NCBI RefSeq assembly: GCF_017353175.1
Contig: NZ_JAFMYW010000001.1
Location: 682,001 to 746,000 of the forward strand
Length of the DNA: 64,000 nt
Source: Fibrella forsythiae
Lineage (GTDB): Bacteria > Bacteroidota > Bacteroidia > Cytophagales > Spirosomataceae
Direction: 5' to 3'
Shown: positions 43,949-52,722 of the stretch, piece after piece
Position numbering within the stretch: position 1 is the stretch's first letter
Layout: each line of letters opens with the position of its first letter
Notes under the pieces: model-generated
Seen by the model: the letters and a program-made list of their open reading frames with translations, nothing else
What the model was told of the DNA's origin: nothing
Database searches by the model: none
Made by a program: the position numbers and the translations under genes

Positions 43949-45397
43949 ATGCGCCGTCACAAACACAAACAACCCCAGCTCATTGCCAACCTCCTGGTAG
44001 CCGACGTGGCCGCCGAAGGAAAGTGTATTATTAAAACCGACGAAGGTGTCATCTTTGTGGAAGGCCGGCCCGGTTATCCGATGCCTGCCCCCGGCGATAT
44101 CGTTGATGTTAAAATAGTCAATCAAAAGAAGCAGTATCGCGAGGCCGTCGTTGAACGGATCGTTACACCTTCTGAGGTACGTACCCAGCCGTTCTGCGAA
44201 CATTTCGGTATTTGTGGGGGCTGTAAGTGGCAGCACATCCAGTATGCCGAACAGCTTCGCTTCAAGCAGCAGCAGGTCATTGATCATCTTACGCGGATTG
44301 CCAAGGTTCCGTTGCCGGAGTTTCAGCCAATTGTTGCCGCCGAACCCACGCAGTATTACCGCAACAAACTGGAATTTACCGTGGCCGCTGGTCGCTGGCT
44401 GACGCAGGCAGAAGTAGACGCAGGCGAACGTATGGACTTCCGCGCCGTTGGTTTCCACGTACCAGGCCGGTTCGATAAGGTGCTGCCCATCAATCACTGT
44501 TATTTACAACCCGATCCATCAAACGATATTCGGCTGGCGGTTTCCGATTATATGTTTGCCCATAACCTGGCGGCCTATAACCTGAAAACTCATGAAGGCT
44601 ACCTACGCACGCTGATTATCCGCACCGCCGACACCACCAGTCAGGTGATGGTAACGATGCAGGTGGCACAGGATCACCCCGACACGCTGGCCGCCCTGCT
44701 CGATCATCTGCGCGAGCGTTTCCCGCAGATTACGTCGTTGAACTACATTATTAACAAGAAGAAAAACGACAACTACGGCGATCAGGAGGTGATTAACTAC
44801 GCCGGCACGCCCTACATTGAAGAAACGATGGTGTCGTCGCCCAATCATCCACCCTTGACGTTCCGGATTAATGCGAAATCGTTTTACCAGACCAACGCTA
44901 TTCAGGCTCACGCACTGTACAGCATCGCCCGCGACATGGCTGGCCTGACCGGCAACGAACTGGTATACGATTTATATACGGGCACGGGCACCATCGCCCT
45001 CTTCGTTGCCCGCGAAGCCAGGTACGTTGTTGGCGTAGAATACGTTGAAGCGGCCGTAGCCGATGCGCACGTTAACGCGGAGGTGAACGGCATCACGAAT
45101 GCCTCCTTCCACGCGGGTGATATGAAATTGCTACTGACCGACGAATTTTTCGCCCAGCACGGTCGACCCGACGTGGTTATTACCGACCCGCCCCGCGCCG
45201 GTATGGACGAGGCCGTTGTTCGCCAGTTACTGAAAGCGGGCCCCCAAAAGATCGTGTACGTCAGCTGTAACACCGCCACCCAGGCCCGCGATATTGCCTG
45301 GCTCGACGAAGCCTACCGCGTTGAAGCCGTACAACCCGTGGATATGTTCCCCCACACACACCATGTTGAGAACGTGGTATTACTAGTGAAAAAATAG
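43949..45397 (+). CDS. rlmD: 23S rRNA (uracil-C5)-methyltransferase, RlmD/RumA type
   Basis: 482 residues. TRAM domain (~1-70), then a [4Fe-4S] site with Cys in FCEHFGICGGCKWQH and a later Cys (NHCYLQ). Central RNA-binding domain and a C-terminal SAM domain: YDLYTGTGTIALFVA (motif I), DVVITDPPRAGM (motif IV) and YVSCNTATQARD (catalytic Cys). It methylates uracil C5 in 23S rRNA or tRNA; the exact target nucleotide is inferred. The ATG at 43949 precedes MRRHKHKQPQ. First gene of a co-directional translation-related run whose gaps each hold a hairpin element. Confidence 0.92.
   Translation: MRRHKHKQPQLIANLLVADVAAEGKCIIKTDEGVIFVEGRPGYPMPAPGDIVDVKIVNQKKQYREAVVERIVTPSEVRTQPFCEHFGICGGCKWQHIQYAEQLRFKQQQVIDHLTRIAKVPLPEFQPIVAAEPTQYYRNKLEFTVAAGRWLTQAEVDAGERMDFRAVGFHVPGRFDKVLPINHCYLQPDPSNDIRLAVSDYMFAHNLAAYNLKTHEGYLRTLIIRTADTTSQVMVTMQVAQDHPDTLAALLDHLRERFPQITSLNYIINKKKNDNYGDQEVINYAGTPYIEETMVSSPNHPPLTFRINAKSFYQTNAIQAHALYSIARDMAGLTGNELVYDLYTGTGTIALFVAREARYVVGVEYVEAAVADAHVNAEVNGITNASFHAGDMKLLLTDEFFAQHGRPDVVITDPPRAGMDEAVVRQLLKAGPQKIVYVSCNTATQARDIAWLDEAYRVEAVQPVDMFPHTHHVENVVLLVKK
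44176..44185. repeat. Palindromic double octamer GGTACGTACC
   Basis: Third of three such palindromes; inside rlmD. Confidence 0.6.
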
Positions 45398-45403
45398 TTT
45401 ACT

Positions 45404-45472
45404 GTCCTCTGTCTTCTGTTGCTCTGCTCAATCAGGAAACGTACCTGTTCGGAGCAACAGAAGACAGAGGAC
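45404..45472. repeat. Hairpin element, 21-bp perfect stem, octamer in loop
   Basis: 45404-45424 pairs perfectly with 45452-45472 (words GTCTTCTGT). The 27-nt loop carries TGCTCAATCAGG and AACGTACC (45438-45445). It lies between rlmD and the next methyltransferase gene. Confidence 0.85.
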
Positions 45473-45494
45473 TGAAAACAGAAGACAGTTAGTT

Positions 45495-46382
45495 ATGACC
45501 CTACTCACACCATCTGCCTGGCCTGATTATGAACTGATCGACTCGGGCGATTTCATGAAACTCGAACGATTCGGGGCGTATGTGCTGGCCCGGCCGGAGC
45601 CACAGGCCATCTGGGACTGTTCGCTCTCGGAAGCGGAATGGGAACGGCAGGCCCACGCTACCTTCCGCCGCGACAAGCAATCGCCGGAGCGCGGCGACTG
45701 GCTTCGGCTGAAACCAATGCAGGACCCCTGGACGGTTCGGTTTCGGCAACAGGGTCTGGACCTGACCTTGAAACTGGCGCTTACCTCCTTCAAGCACGTT
45801 GGTCTGTTTCCTGAACAGGCAGCCAACTGGACATACATCCACGATGCAGTAAAGGCATTGCCCGTTGAGAAACCACGTGTATTGAATCTGTTTGCCTACA
45901 CAGGCGGATCATCGTTGGCCGCTCGTCAGGCAGGAGCCGACGTTACGCACGTTGATTCAGTAAAGCAGGTAATCTCATGGTCACGCGAGAGTATGGAGAT
46001 GAGTAAGCTCGACAACATTCGCTGGGTGGTTGAAGACGCCGTGAAATTTGTGAAGCGCGAAGAACGGCGGGGCAATACCTACCACGGCATCATCCTGGAC
46101 CCACCCGCCTACGGGCGCGGCCCCGACGGCGAAAAATGGGTACTCGAAGAACAGCTCAACGGCATTCTGAAGACCTGCGCTGCCCTGCTCGATAAGCAGA
46201 ACTTCTTCTTCATCATCAACCTGTATTCGCTCGGTTTTTCGGCACTGATCCTGGATAACCTGATGGCACAGTGCTTCGGCAACCTACCCAACGAACAGTC
46301 TGGCGAGCTTTTCCTGACCGATTCACACCAGAAACGCCTCCCGCTGGGCGTTTTCTCTCGTTTTTCTTCCGTAGATTTGTAG
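45495..46382 (+). CDS. Class I SAM-dependent methyltransferase, RlmK/RlmI-like
   Basis: 295 residues. N-terminal ~110 residues with WDCSLSEAEWERQAHATFRR, then a Rossmann methyltransferase: VLNLFAYTGGSSLAARQAGA (motif I), THVDSVKQVISWSRES, GIILDPPAYGRGPDGEKW (NPPF-like motif IV as DPPAYG). The architecture matches the C-terminal half of RlmK or RlmI-type 23S rRNA methyltransferases without a PUA or THUMP domain. The rRNA target is inferred from family and from neighbours rlmD and the ribosomal operon. ATG at 45495. Confidence 0.87.
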   Translation: MTLLTPSAWPDYELIDSGDFMKLERFGAYVLARPEPQAIWDCSLSEAEWERQAHATFRRDKQSPERGDWLRLKPMQDPWTVRFRQQGLDLTLKLALTSFKHVGLFPEQAANWTYIHDAVKALPVEKPRVLNLFAYTGGSSLAARQAGADVTHVDSVKQVISWSRESMEMSKLDNIRWVVEDAVKFVKREERRGNTYHGIILDPPAYGRGPDGEKWVLEEQLNGILKTCAALLDKQNFFFIINLYSLGFSALILDNLMAQCFGNLPNEQSGELFLTDSHQKRLPLGVFSRFSSVDL

Positions 46383-46389
46383 GAATAAG

Positions 46390-46450
46390 TTTACTGTTTA
46401 CAGTCTTCTGTTTTCAGTTGCGCTGAAAACAGAAGACTGTAAACAGTAAA
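46390..46450. repeat. Hairpin element, 28-bp perfect stem, 5-nt loop
   Basis: 46390-46417 pairs perfectly with 46423-46450 around TTGCG. Words TTTACTGTTTACAGTCTTCTG. It starts 8 bp after the methyltransferase stop and ends 32 bp before the TPR lipoprotein start. It may also end transcription, but there is no clean T-run after it. Confidence 0.88.
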
Positions 46451-46482
46451 TAACAACAAACGTCAATTGCTTTGGGGACATT

Positions 46483-47700
46483 TTGCGGTACATATTGATC
46501 CTGCTGGTGGTAGCCACCCTGGCGTCGTGCAGTAGCGGCGACCGGCGGCTTTCGCGCATTCCACCCCTCCCCCAGGCCTCAGACAGTGTCCAGACGGCAA
46601 ACACCCTCCGGGCGCTCACTCGTGCCATTAATCAGTCGTCGTCTGCCACTGCCTACGCCAAACGGGCCGTATTGCTCCTGTCTGTAGGTCGAACGGCCGA
46701 GGCGCTGGAGGATATTGACGAGGCCATTTCCCGAAACAACAGTACCGGTTTTTTCTTTCTGGTTCGGGCGCAGGTGATGCGTGCTCAGAACAAACCAGCG
46801 CGCGCATTCGATGATGCCCAGCGGGCAGAAATTCTGGGCATCAATTCGCCCGAATTGTTTACGCTAATCGGCGATGTACTGCAACAACAGGCACAATATC
46901 CGAAAGCGCAGTTGTACGTGGCCAAGGCATTGCAAATGGCCCCCTACGACGGAGAAGCACACTTTTATAGCGGGCTGATGGCTGCCAAGCAGGGAGACAC
47001 CACCAGAGCACTGGCGCAATATCAGCAGGCGTTGCAGTTGAAACCGCGCTTCCTGCCAACGTACAACCAGTTAACGGCTGTATACCGATCACTGGGTGAT
47101 TTGAACACGGCGCTGGTGTATAATGAGCGGGCTATGCACTATTTTCCGGTCAATGCTGAGTTGCTGTTCCAGCGGGGCATGATCTACCAATATGCCGGCC
47201 GGGCAGACAGCGCGTTGATTGCTTACCAGCGTACCGTCAGCCTGCAACCCGATTACGTGCAGGCTTACTTTCAGGCTGGTCTGATTTTTGACCGTTTCCA
47301 TAATTATGGACAAGCACTAGCTAACTTCGAACAGGTACAAAAACGGAAACCAACATTCCCCCATATTGATTTTTATGTTGGGCATGGAGCCGAGATGACC
47401 TACCAGTGGGACCGTGCTTTAGCGCAGTATACCAGCGCCTTACAGAAAGATCCGAACGATCAGCTTGCCCAATTTGGCTTCTGGCGCGTGCAGAAAAGGC
47501 AGCAGCAGGCAACCTCATCGTACAATGATTATTTACTGAATCCAACATCACCGGAAACGGGTTTATTGCAGGCTCCATCAACCCGAACGCCCGGCGGGCG
47601 TACACTTGACACCAGCCGGATCCGTATCGCACCGATACAGCCCCGAACCCGCATCCGTTCGATGAACGATTCAACATTTAAAGTAAAACAAATTGATTAA
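46483..47700 (+). CDS. TPR-repeat lipoprotein
   Basis: 405 residues. Starts at TTG 46483 (MRYILILLVVATLASC), giving a lipoprotein signal with LASC; no ATG is available. At least seven TPR-like helical pairs follow, spaced ~34 residues (for example AKRAVLLLSVGRTAEALEDI, AHFYSGLMAAKQGDTTRALA, ALVYNERAMHYFPVNAELLF, VQAYFQAGLIFDRFHNYGQA). The C-terminal ~60 residues are Thr/Arg/Pro-rich and likely unstructured. Scaffold role at a membrane, partner unknown. It sits between two hairpin elements in the translation gene run. Confidence 0.85.
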   Translation: MRYILILLVVATLASCSSGDRRLSRIPPLPQASDSVQTANTLRALTRAINQSSSATAYAKRAVLLLSVGRTAEALEDIDEAISRNNSTGFFFLVRAQVMRAQNKPARAFDDAQRAEILGINSPELFTLIGDVLQQQAQYPKAQLYVAKALQMAPYDGEAHFYSGLMAAKQGDTTRALAQYQQALQLKPRFLPTYNQLTAVYRSLGDLNTALVYNERAMHYFPVNAELLFQRGMIYQYAGRADSALIAYQRTVSLQPDYVQAYFQAGLIFDRFHNYGQALANFEQVQKRKPTFPHIDFYVGHGAEMTYQWDRALAQYTSALQKDPNDQLAQFGFWRVQKRQQQATSSYNDYLLNPTSPETGLLQAPSTRTPGGRTLDTSRIRIAPIQPRTRIRSMNDSTFKVKQID

Positions 47701-47704
47701 ATCA

Positions 47705-47802
47705 GTTTACAGTTTTCTGTTTACTGTATTCTGTTGCTCCGCTCATTTAAATGAACGTACCCAGGCAGCGCAACTGAAGACAGTAAACAGAAAACCGTAA
47801 AC
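47705..47802. repeat. Hairpin element, 33-bp stem with three mismatches, octamer in loop
   Basis: 47705-47737 pairs with 47770-47802 over 33 bp with three mismatches (words GTTTACAGTTTTCTG). The loop has CTCCGCTCATTTAAATG and AACGTACC (47754-47761). It directly precedes thrS, ending 9 bp before its ATG. Confidence 0.85.
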
Positions 47803-47811
47803 ACAAAGAAT

Positions 47812-49770
47812 ATGACAACTCAGGATATACAATTACAGGTGGCATTGCCCGATGGCAGTGTTCGCGAGTACCCAGCCGGTTCGTCGGGGTACGACGTGGC
47901 CCTTGGTATCAGCGAGGGACTGGCCCGCAATGTACTGGCCGCTAAAGTGAACGGGAAAGTGCAGGATGCTACCCTGCCCATCGACCTACCTGCGGATGGA
48001 AAACCCGTTTCTGTGCAGTTACTGACCTGGAACGATCTGGAAGGAAAATCAACGTTCTGGCATTCATCAGCCCACTTACTGGCCGAGGCTCTGGAATCGC
48101 TGTATCCGGGCATCAAATTCGCCATCGGTCCACCGATCGAGAATGGTTTCTATTATGATGTTGATTTTGAGGGCAAGCACTTCTCGCAGGACGACTTCAA
48201 GAAAGTTGAAGACAAGATGCTTGAACTGGCACGGCAGAAAAATACGTATGTACGCAAGTCGGTGAGCAAAGCCGATGCTATTGCGTACTTCGAAGAAAAA
48301 GGCGATCCATACAAAATTGACCTGCTGCAGGGGCTAGCCGATGGCAGCATTACGTTCTACACGCAGGGCAACTTTACAGATCTTTGCCGGGGGCCACACA
48401 TACCGAACACGGGCTTTATCAAGGCCGCTAAGCTGATGAACGTGGCAGGTGCCTACTGGCGCGGCGATGAGAAGAACAAGATGCTGACCCGCATCTACGC
48501 CATCACGTTTCCAAAACAGAAGGAACTGGAAGAGTACCTGACCCTGCTGGAAGAAGCCAAAAAGCGCGACCATCGCAAACTGGGTAAAGAACTCGAACTA
48601 TTTGCCTTCTCGGAAAAAGTAGGTCAGGGCTTGCCACTCTGGTTGCCTAAAGGCGCGATCATTCGCGAAAGGCTCGAGAACTTCCTTCGCAAAGCGCAGG
48701 TACGTGCCGGGTATTCGCCCGTGGTAACGCCGCACATTGGCAGCAAGCAGTTGTACGTTACGTCGGGCCATTGGGAGAAATACGGTGAGGATTCCTTCAA
48801 GCCTATTCTGACCCCTGATGTGGGTGAGGAGTTCCTGCTGAAGCCGATGAACTGCCCACACCACTGCGAGATTTACAAGACGAAGCCCCGCTCCTACCGC
48901 GACCTGCCCCTGCGGCTGGCCGAGTTCGGAACGGTATACCGCTACGAGCAATCGGGTGAGCTTCACGGACTGACGCGGGTACGTGGTTTCACCCAGGACG
49001 ACGCCCATATCTTCTGCCGCCCCGATCAGGTAAGCGAAGAGTTTATGAAGGTGATCGACCTTGTGCTCTATGTATTCAAGGCACTGGGATTCAATGACTA
49101 TAGTGCGCAGGTATCGCTTCGTGACCCTGATAATGGTACCAAGTACATTGGCTCCGACGAGAATTGGGAAAAAGCAGAAGCGGCCATCATCAACGCAGCG
49201 AACGAGAAAGGCTTACCTACCGTTATGGAGAAGGGCGAAGCTGCTTTCTACGGTCCCAAGCTTGATTTTATGGTGCGCGATGCCCTTGGTCGGAAATGGC
49301 AGTTGGGCACCATTCAGGTCGATTACAACCTGCCTGAACGCTTCGAGCTAGAGTATACTGGCGCCGATAACCAAAAGCACCGGCCCGTTATGATTCACCG
49401 CGCTCCCTTTGGTTCTATGGAGCGTTTCATTGCGATCCTGATCGAAAACACAGCGGGGAATTTCCCACTCTGGTTGTCGCCTGATCAGATTGCCGTGCTG
49501 CCTATTTCGGAAAAGTATGAAGCATACGCCAACGAGCTTTTCCTAAACTTGCAGGAGAATGATATCAGAGGTTTCGTGGATGTGCGTGACGAAAAAATTG
49601 GCCGCAAAATTCGCGATGCTGAAGTAGCAAAAGTACCCTTCATGCTTATTGTCGGCGAGAAAGAGCAGGCAGAGGGCCGGGTATCTGTTCGCCGGAAAGG
49701 TGAAGGCGATCTGGGTAGCATGACCGTCGCCGAATTTACAGCCCTGTTTCAAGAGCAAGTAAAAGTTTAG
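47812..49770 (+). CDS. thrS: Threonyl-tRNA synthetase
   Basis: 652 residues. TGS domain (~1-65), the SAD editing domain (~70-245; [11 protein letters not shown] and the zinc-type HxxxH and CxxxH motifs, [10 protein letters not shown]), the class II catalytic core (~250-545; [10 protein letters not shown] with the zinc Cys, [20 protein letters not shown] motif 2, [17 protein letters not shown] motif 3) and the anticodon-binding domain (~550-652). It charges tRNA-Thr. Followed by infC, rpmI and rplT as in many bacteria. The ATG at 47812 comes 9 bp after a hairpin that could affect ribosome access. Confidence 0.97.
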   Translation: MTTQDIQLQVALPDGSVREYPAGSSGYDVALGISEGLARNVLAAKVNGKVQDATLPIDLPADGKPVSVQLLTWNDLEGKSTFWHSSAHLLAEALESLYPGIKFAIGPPIENGFYYDVDFEGKHFSQDDFKKVEDKMLELARQKNTYVRKSVSKADAIAYFEEKGDPYKIDLLQGLADGSITFYTQGNFTDLCRGPHIPNTGFIKAAKLMNVAGAYWRGDEKNKMLTRIYAITFPKQKELEEYLTLLEEAKKRDHRKLGKELELFAFSEKVGQGLPLWLPKGAIIRERLENFLRKAQVRAGYSPVVTPHIGSKQLYVTSGHWEKYGEDSFKPILTPDVGEEFLLKPMNCPHHCEIYKTKPRSYRDLPLRLAEFGTVYRYEQSGELHGLTRVRGFTQDDAHIFCRPDQVSEEFMKVIDLVLYVFKALGFNDYSAQVSLRDPDNGTKYIGSDENWEKAEAAIINAANEKGLPTVMEKGEAAFYGPKLDFMVRDALGRKWQLGTIQVDYNLPERFELEYTGADNQKHRPVMIHRAPFGSMERFIAILIENTAGNFPLWLSPDQIAVLPISEKYEAYANELFLNLQENDIRGFVDVRDEKIGRKIRDAEVAKVPFMLIVGEKEQAEGRVSVRRKGEGDLGSMTVAEFTALFQEQVKV

Positions 49771-49775
49771 TCGCA

Positions 49776-49851
49776 GTTTACAGTGGCAGTAGGCAGTTGC
49801 TTACCCGAGTCAGACCAGGACCGTACGCAATTGCCTGATGTCACTCTAAAC
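49776..49851. repeat. Hairpin element between thrS and infC
   Basis: 49776-49800 pairs with 49827-49851, about 20 of 25 matched (words GTTTACAGTGGCAG). 26-nt loop. A decayed member of the family. Confidence 0.6.
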
Positions 49852-49907
49852 TTTTAGTAACACAATACGTTTACCAAACCAACAAGTAGTCACATTAACC
49901 AAACCAT

Positions 49908-50465
49908 ATGGCATTACCCCAACGGAGACCACCCCGTCGCGTGGTGGAAGAACCCTACCGAATTAATGAACGCATCCAGGCTCGCGAGGTGCGTGTTGTC
50001 GGCGAAAACGTCGAGCAAGGCATTTTTGGCATTCAGCAGGCATTGGCCATTGCCAAAGCTCAGAGCTTAGATCTGGTGGAGATTTCACCAAACGCGACCC
50101 CTCCGGTTTGCCGCGTCATCGACTACTCGAAATTCAAGTACGAGCAGAAGAAGAAGCAAAAAGAGATTAAGTCGAACGCCCAGAAAGTGGTGATCAAAGA
50201 AATCCGTTTCGGTCCGAACACGGATGATCACGACTTTGAATTCAAGCTGAAGCATGCCCTGACATTCCTGAAAGAAGGGGCTAAGGTGAAAGCCTACGTT
50301 CACTTCGTTGGCCGCTCGATCGTGTTCAAGGACCGGGGCCTTCAGATTCTGGAACGCTTCTCGAAAGGACTCGAAGAAGTAGGCAAAATTGAGCAGGAGC
50401 CCAAATTGGAAGGCAAACGTATGATCATGTTCCTTGCCCCCAAAGCGGTGCAGGTGAAGAAATAA
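49908..50465 (+). CDS. infC: Translation initiation factor IF-3
   Basis: 185 residues. IF3-N domain ([56 protein letters not shown]), a Lys-rich linker, and IF3-C domain ([38 protein letters not shown]). Slightly extended N-terminus [11 protein letters not shown]. It binds the 30S subunit and polices start-codon choice. Starts at ATG 49908; the rare AUU-type start used in enterics for autoregulation is not seen. Confidence 0.97.
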   Translation: MALPQRRPPRRVVEEPYRINERIQAREVRVVGENVEQGIFGIQQALAIAKAQSLDLVEISPNATPPVCRVIDYSKFKYEQKKKQKEIKSNAQKVVIKEIRFGPNTDDHDFEFKLKHALTFLKEGAKVKAYVHFVGRSIVFKDRGLQILERFSKGLEEVGKIEQEPKLEGKRMIMFLAPKAVQVKK

Positions 50466-50468
50466 CTG

Positions 50469-50574
50469 AAGGGAGGAAAGGGAGAAGGGAGGAAAGGAGA
50501 AAAGGGCTGCGCTCAGGTACGTTATGTATCGGAGTTACCTTTTCTCCTTTCCTCCCTTCTCCCTTTCCTCCTTT
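50469..50574. repeat. Hairpin element, 34-bp perfect purine/pyrimidine stem (37 with flanks)
   Basis: 50472-50505 pairs perfectly with 50538-50571, extended to 50469 and 50574 with one G-T. One arm is all purine (words GGAGGAAAGG, GGAGAAGG), the other all pyrimidine. The 32-nt loop contains GCTGCGCTCAGGTACGTT. It begins 4 bp after the infC stop, inside the infC-rpmI-rplT operon. Confidence 0.92.
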
Positions 50575-50579
50575 TGTTG

Positions 50580-50587
50580 TACCTTTG
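50580..50587 (+). promoter_or_regulatory. Candidate -7 element TACCTTTG upstream of rpmI
   Basis: Matches TAnnTTTG, 46 bp before the rpmI ATG and just after the 34-bp hairpin. It could give rpmI-rplT its own transcript. Confidence 0.5.
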
Positions 50588-50632
50588 CGGCCTGTTTATT
50601 TAACGCGACCGGCGTACCGGCCCAATTCAATC

Positions 50633-50830
50633 ATGCCAAAGCAAAAAACCAACTCGGCTGCCAAAAAGCGTTTCAAGCTGACCGGCACCGGAAAAATCAA
50701 GCGGAAGCACGCCTTCCACTCACACATTCTGACCAAGAAAACCACGAAGCAGAAGCGTAACCTCGTTCACTCGTCGACCGTACACCCGACGAACGAGACC
50801 CGCATCAAAGCGCTTCTGGGCCTGTCTTAG
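50633..50830 (+). CDS. rpmI: 50S ribosomal protein L35
   Basis: 65 residues, very basic, with the family opening [20 protein letters not shown] and [20 protein letters not shown]. The ATG at 50633 is the conserved start; an upstream in-frame codon lies in the leader. Usual order infC-rpmI-rplT. Confidence 0.97.
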   Translation: MPKQKTNSAAKKRFKLTGTGKIKRKHAFHSHILTKKTTKQKRNLVHSSTVHPTNETRIKALLGLS

Positions 50831-50883
50831 TCTATTTTTTTCGGTTATCTATTTCACCCGACTCAGGGCAACCAAGAGGAAGC

Positions 50884-50957
50884 TAATTAAGAATTAAAGA
50901 TTAAGAATTGACCCATCTGGCAACCATTCTTACTTCTACGTTATTGATTCTTAAATC
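50884..50957. repeat. Imperfect hairpin built of TTAAGAATT words, between rpmI and rplT
   Basis: TAATTAAGAATTAAAGATTA (50884-50903) and the following TAAGAATT pair loosely with 50924-50957 (ATTCTTACTT ... GATTCTTAAA); the outer TTAAGAATTAA pairs 10 of 11. Same gap-filling position as the other elements. Confidence 0.5.
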
Positions 50958-50989
50958 AAAACCCGCCCGCGTCAAAAAAAGCAACCATT

Positions 50990-51331
50990 ATGCGTTCAGT
51001 CAATCACGTCGCCTCACGGGCACGTCGCAAGAAAATTTTAAAACTGGCCAAAGGTTTCTATGGCCGTCGTAAAAACGTTTGGACCGTTGCCAAAAACGCG
51101 GTTGAGAAAGCCCTGGGCTACTCATACCGTGACCGTAAAGCCAAGAAACGCGATTTCCGCGGCCTATGGATTCAACGGATCAACGCAGGTGCCCGCCAAC
51201 ACGGAATGTCATATTCTGTATTCATCGGCGCCCTGAATAAATCAGGTATCGAATTGAACCGGAAAGTACTGGCCGATCTGGCTATGAACCACCCGGAGGC
51301 GTTCAAAGCGGTTGTTGACCAGCTTAAATAA
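50990..51331 (+). CDS. rplT: 50S ribosomal protein L20
   Basis: 113 residues: [40 protein letters not shown] and [20 protein letters not shown] are diagnostic. Full length. It binds 23S rRNA early in 50S assembly and in some bacteria represses its own operon; no matching leader structure could be identified here. A clear terminator follows. Confidence 0.98.
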   Translation: MRSVNHVASRARRKKILKLAKGFYGRRKNVWTVAKNAVEKALGYSYRDRKAKKRDFRGLWIQRINAGARQHGMSYSVFIGALNKSGIELNRKVLADLAMNHPEAFKAVVDQLK

Positions 51332-51348
51332 ACAGACCTTCTTACTGC

Positions 51349-51377
51349 AAAACCCCGACTGAATCAGTCGGGGTTTT
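51349..51377 (+). terminator. Terminator after rplT
   Basis: AAAACCCCGACT (51349-51360) pairs with 51366-51377, followed by TT. Confidence 0.92.
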
Positions 51378-51521
51378 TTGTTTGCCGTTTGGATGCTCAA
51401 CCAGAGCTTTCTTATAAAACTGGAGCGGCCCATCGGGCCACAAGATTGGTAGAAAACGGCGGGGCGGTATATAGTTTACGTCCCGTTAAGAACATGATAT
51501 CAGTTTTAGCTCGCTTATGTA

Positions 51522-51989
51522 CTACGTTTCTACAACCTTTGTTTTCAGCCCTACGCGGGGTTCCCCTTCTTTTGGTTTACCCAGCAGGTATACATCGATC
51601 TCGGTCTGGCCCACGCGGAATACCTGCCGGTCGGTAAGGGTCGTTTCCAGGTACGTCTTCAGCTTCTGAAACTGGTCGGCTTTGGCTTTTTCTTCATCGC
51701 CAAACCAGTCTTCTATCGTCACAACTGGCTCCCAGAACTCGGCTTCGGTGATCTCATCCACATAATTGGATGGCGGCAGCATCAGCCAGTCTTTGATGTG
51801 ACTGACCGTGAGGGGCTCAGCCATACGCAGGTACGTATCAACGGGCTCCAGCGGTTCGTCAGACTCGCTGGGATACAACAAATCGGTTAAGAGCGGGGTT
51901 ACCTCTTGAACGAAAGAACTTGTTTCTGGCTCAGATTGAGCTTTTATGTTCGGTTCAGGTACGTTACTATCTGCTGAGTCGGTCGTCAT
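51522..51989 (-). CDS. NuiA-like nuclease inhibitor family protein
   Basis: 155 residues, acidic. The N-terminal ~35 residues are Ser/Glu/Pro-rich. The domain begins near EVTPLLTDLLYPSESDEPLE and ends with the strongly conserved FRVGQTEIDVYLLGKP and GLKTKVVET, matching the NuiA (sugar-non-specific nuclease A inhibitor) family as I remember it. Family role: tight inhibition of a DNA/RNA non-specific endonuclease. No such nuclease gene is in the window, so the partner is unknown. Two CAGGTACGT-type words lie in its 5' half and one at its start. Confidence 0.8.
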   Translation of the reverse strand: MTTDSADSNVPEPNIKAQSEPETSSFVQEVTPLLTDLLYPSESDEPLEPVDTYLRMAEPLTVSHIKDWLMLPPSNYVDEITEAEFWEPVVTIEDWFGDEEKAKADQFQKLKTYLETTLTDRQVFRVGQTEIDVYLLGKPKEGEPRVGLKTKVVET

Positions 51990-52173
51990 AGGAGTGAATT
52001 AATCAGGTGCTGTAAAGTAACAGTATAGCGTCGATTATTCGCAGTTAAGAATAAACCACATTATTGCTCCAGATGTATTCTGCAACTCTGTGCTAAGCAT
52101 TTATCCTCAAGTTGCTACATTTGGTAGCTAAACGAAGTCTAACCAATAGTCCATTCTTTTCCCAACCAAGATC

Positions 52174-52722
52174 ATGTTCGAGACCTTAATGAACCTTGTC
52201 CAGCAGAATGCGGGCAGTGCAATTGTAAACAATCCAGCCATTCCGAACCAGCATAATAATACCGCTATGGAAACGGTCGTACAGAGCATGCTGGGTGGCC
52301 TTACACAGCAGGCACAGGGCGGTGGCCTGGGCAACCTGCTCGGCATGGTAGTAAACGGCGGCGGTAATATTCAGGACAATCCGGTAACGCAGGGTGTTCA
52401 GCAGAACGTTGAGCAGGGCCTGATGGAGAAACTGGGCATTTCGCCACAGGTGGCAATGTCAATTGCCGGAGCGCTGGTACCCGTTGTACTGGGCAAGCTG
52501 ATGCACAAAGCCGCTGACCCGAACGACTCAAGCGTAGATGGCAACACCATTTTGGGTGCAGCTACCGGGCAACAGGGTACTGACTGGATGGGTATGGCCG
52601 GTTCTGCCATGGCCGACGGAAAACTGGACATGAACGACCTGATGCGCGTAGCAGGTAGCCAACTTGGCGGCGGTGCAGGTGGCCTCGGCGGTATGCTGGG
52701 TGGCCTGTTCGGCGGCAAGTAA
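52174..52722 (+). CDS. DUF937 domain protein
   Basis: 182 residues. FETLMNLVQQNAGSAIVNNP and a Gly/Gln-rich middle, KLGISPQVAMSIAGALVPVV, then a Gly-rich C-terminus (GGGAGGLGGMLGGLFGGK). Matches DUF937/YidB-like proteins of unknown function; YidB was linked to the periplasm or envelope, but no signal is visible here. ATG at 52174. A terminator follows. Confidence 0.85.
   Translation: MFETLMNLVQQNAGSAIVNNPAIPNQHNNTAMETVVQSMLGGLTQQAQGGGLGNLLGMVVNGGGNIQDNPVTQGVQQNVEQGLMEKLGISPQVAMSIAGALVPVVLGKLMHKAADPNDSSVDGNTILGAATGQQGTDWMGMAGSAMADGKLDMNDLMRVAGSQLGGGAGGLGGMLGGLFGGK

Noticed and set aside
50990-51331. L20 autoregulatory pseudoknot in the rpmI leader
   Set aside because: No structure matching known L20 leaders could be drawn; the leader is dominated by the purine hairpin.
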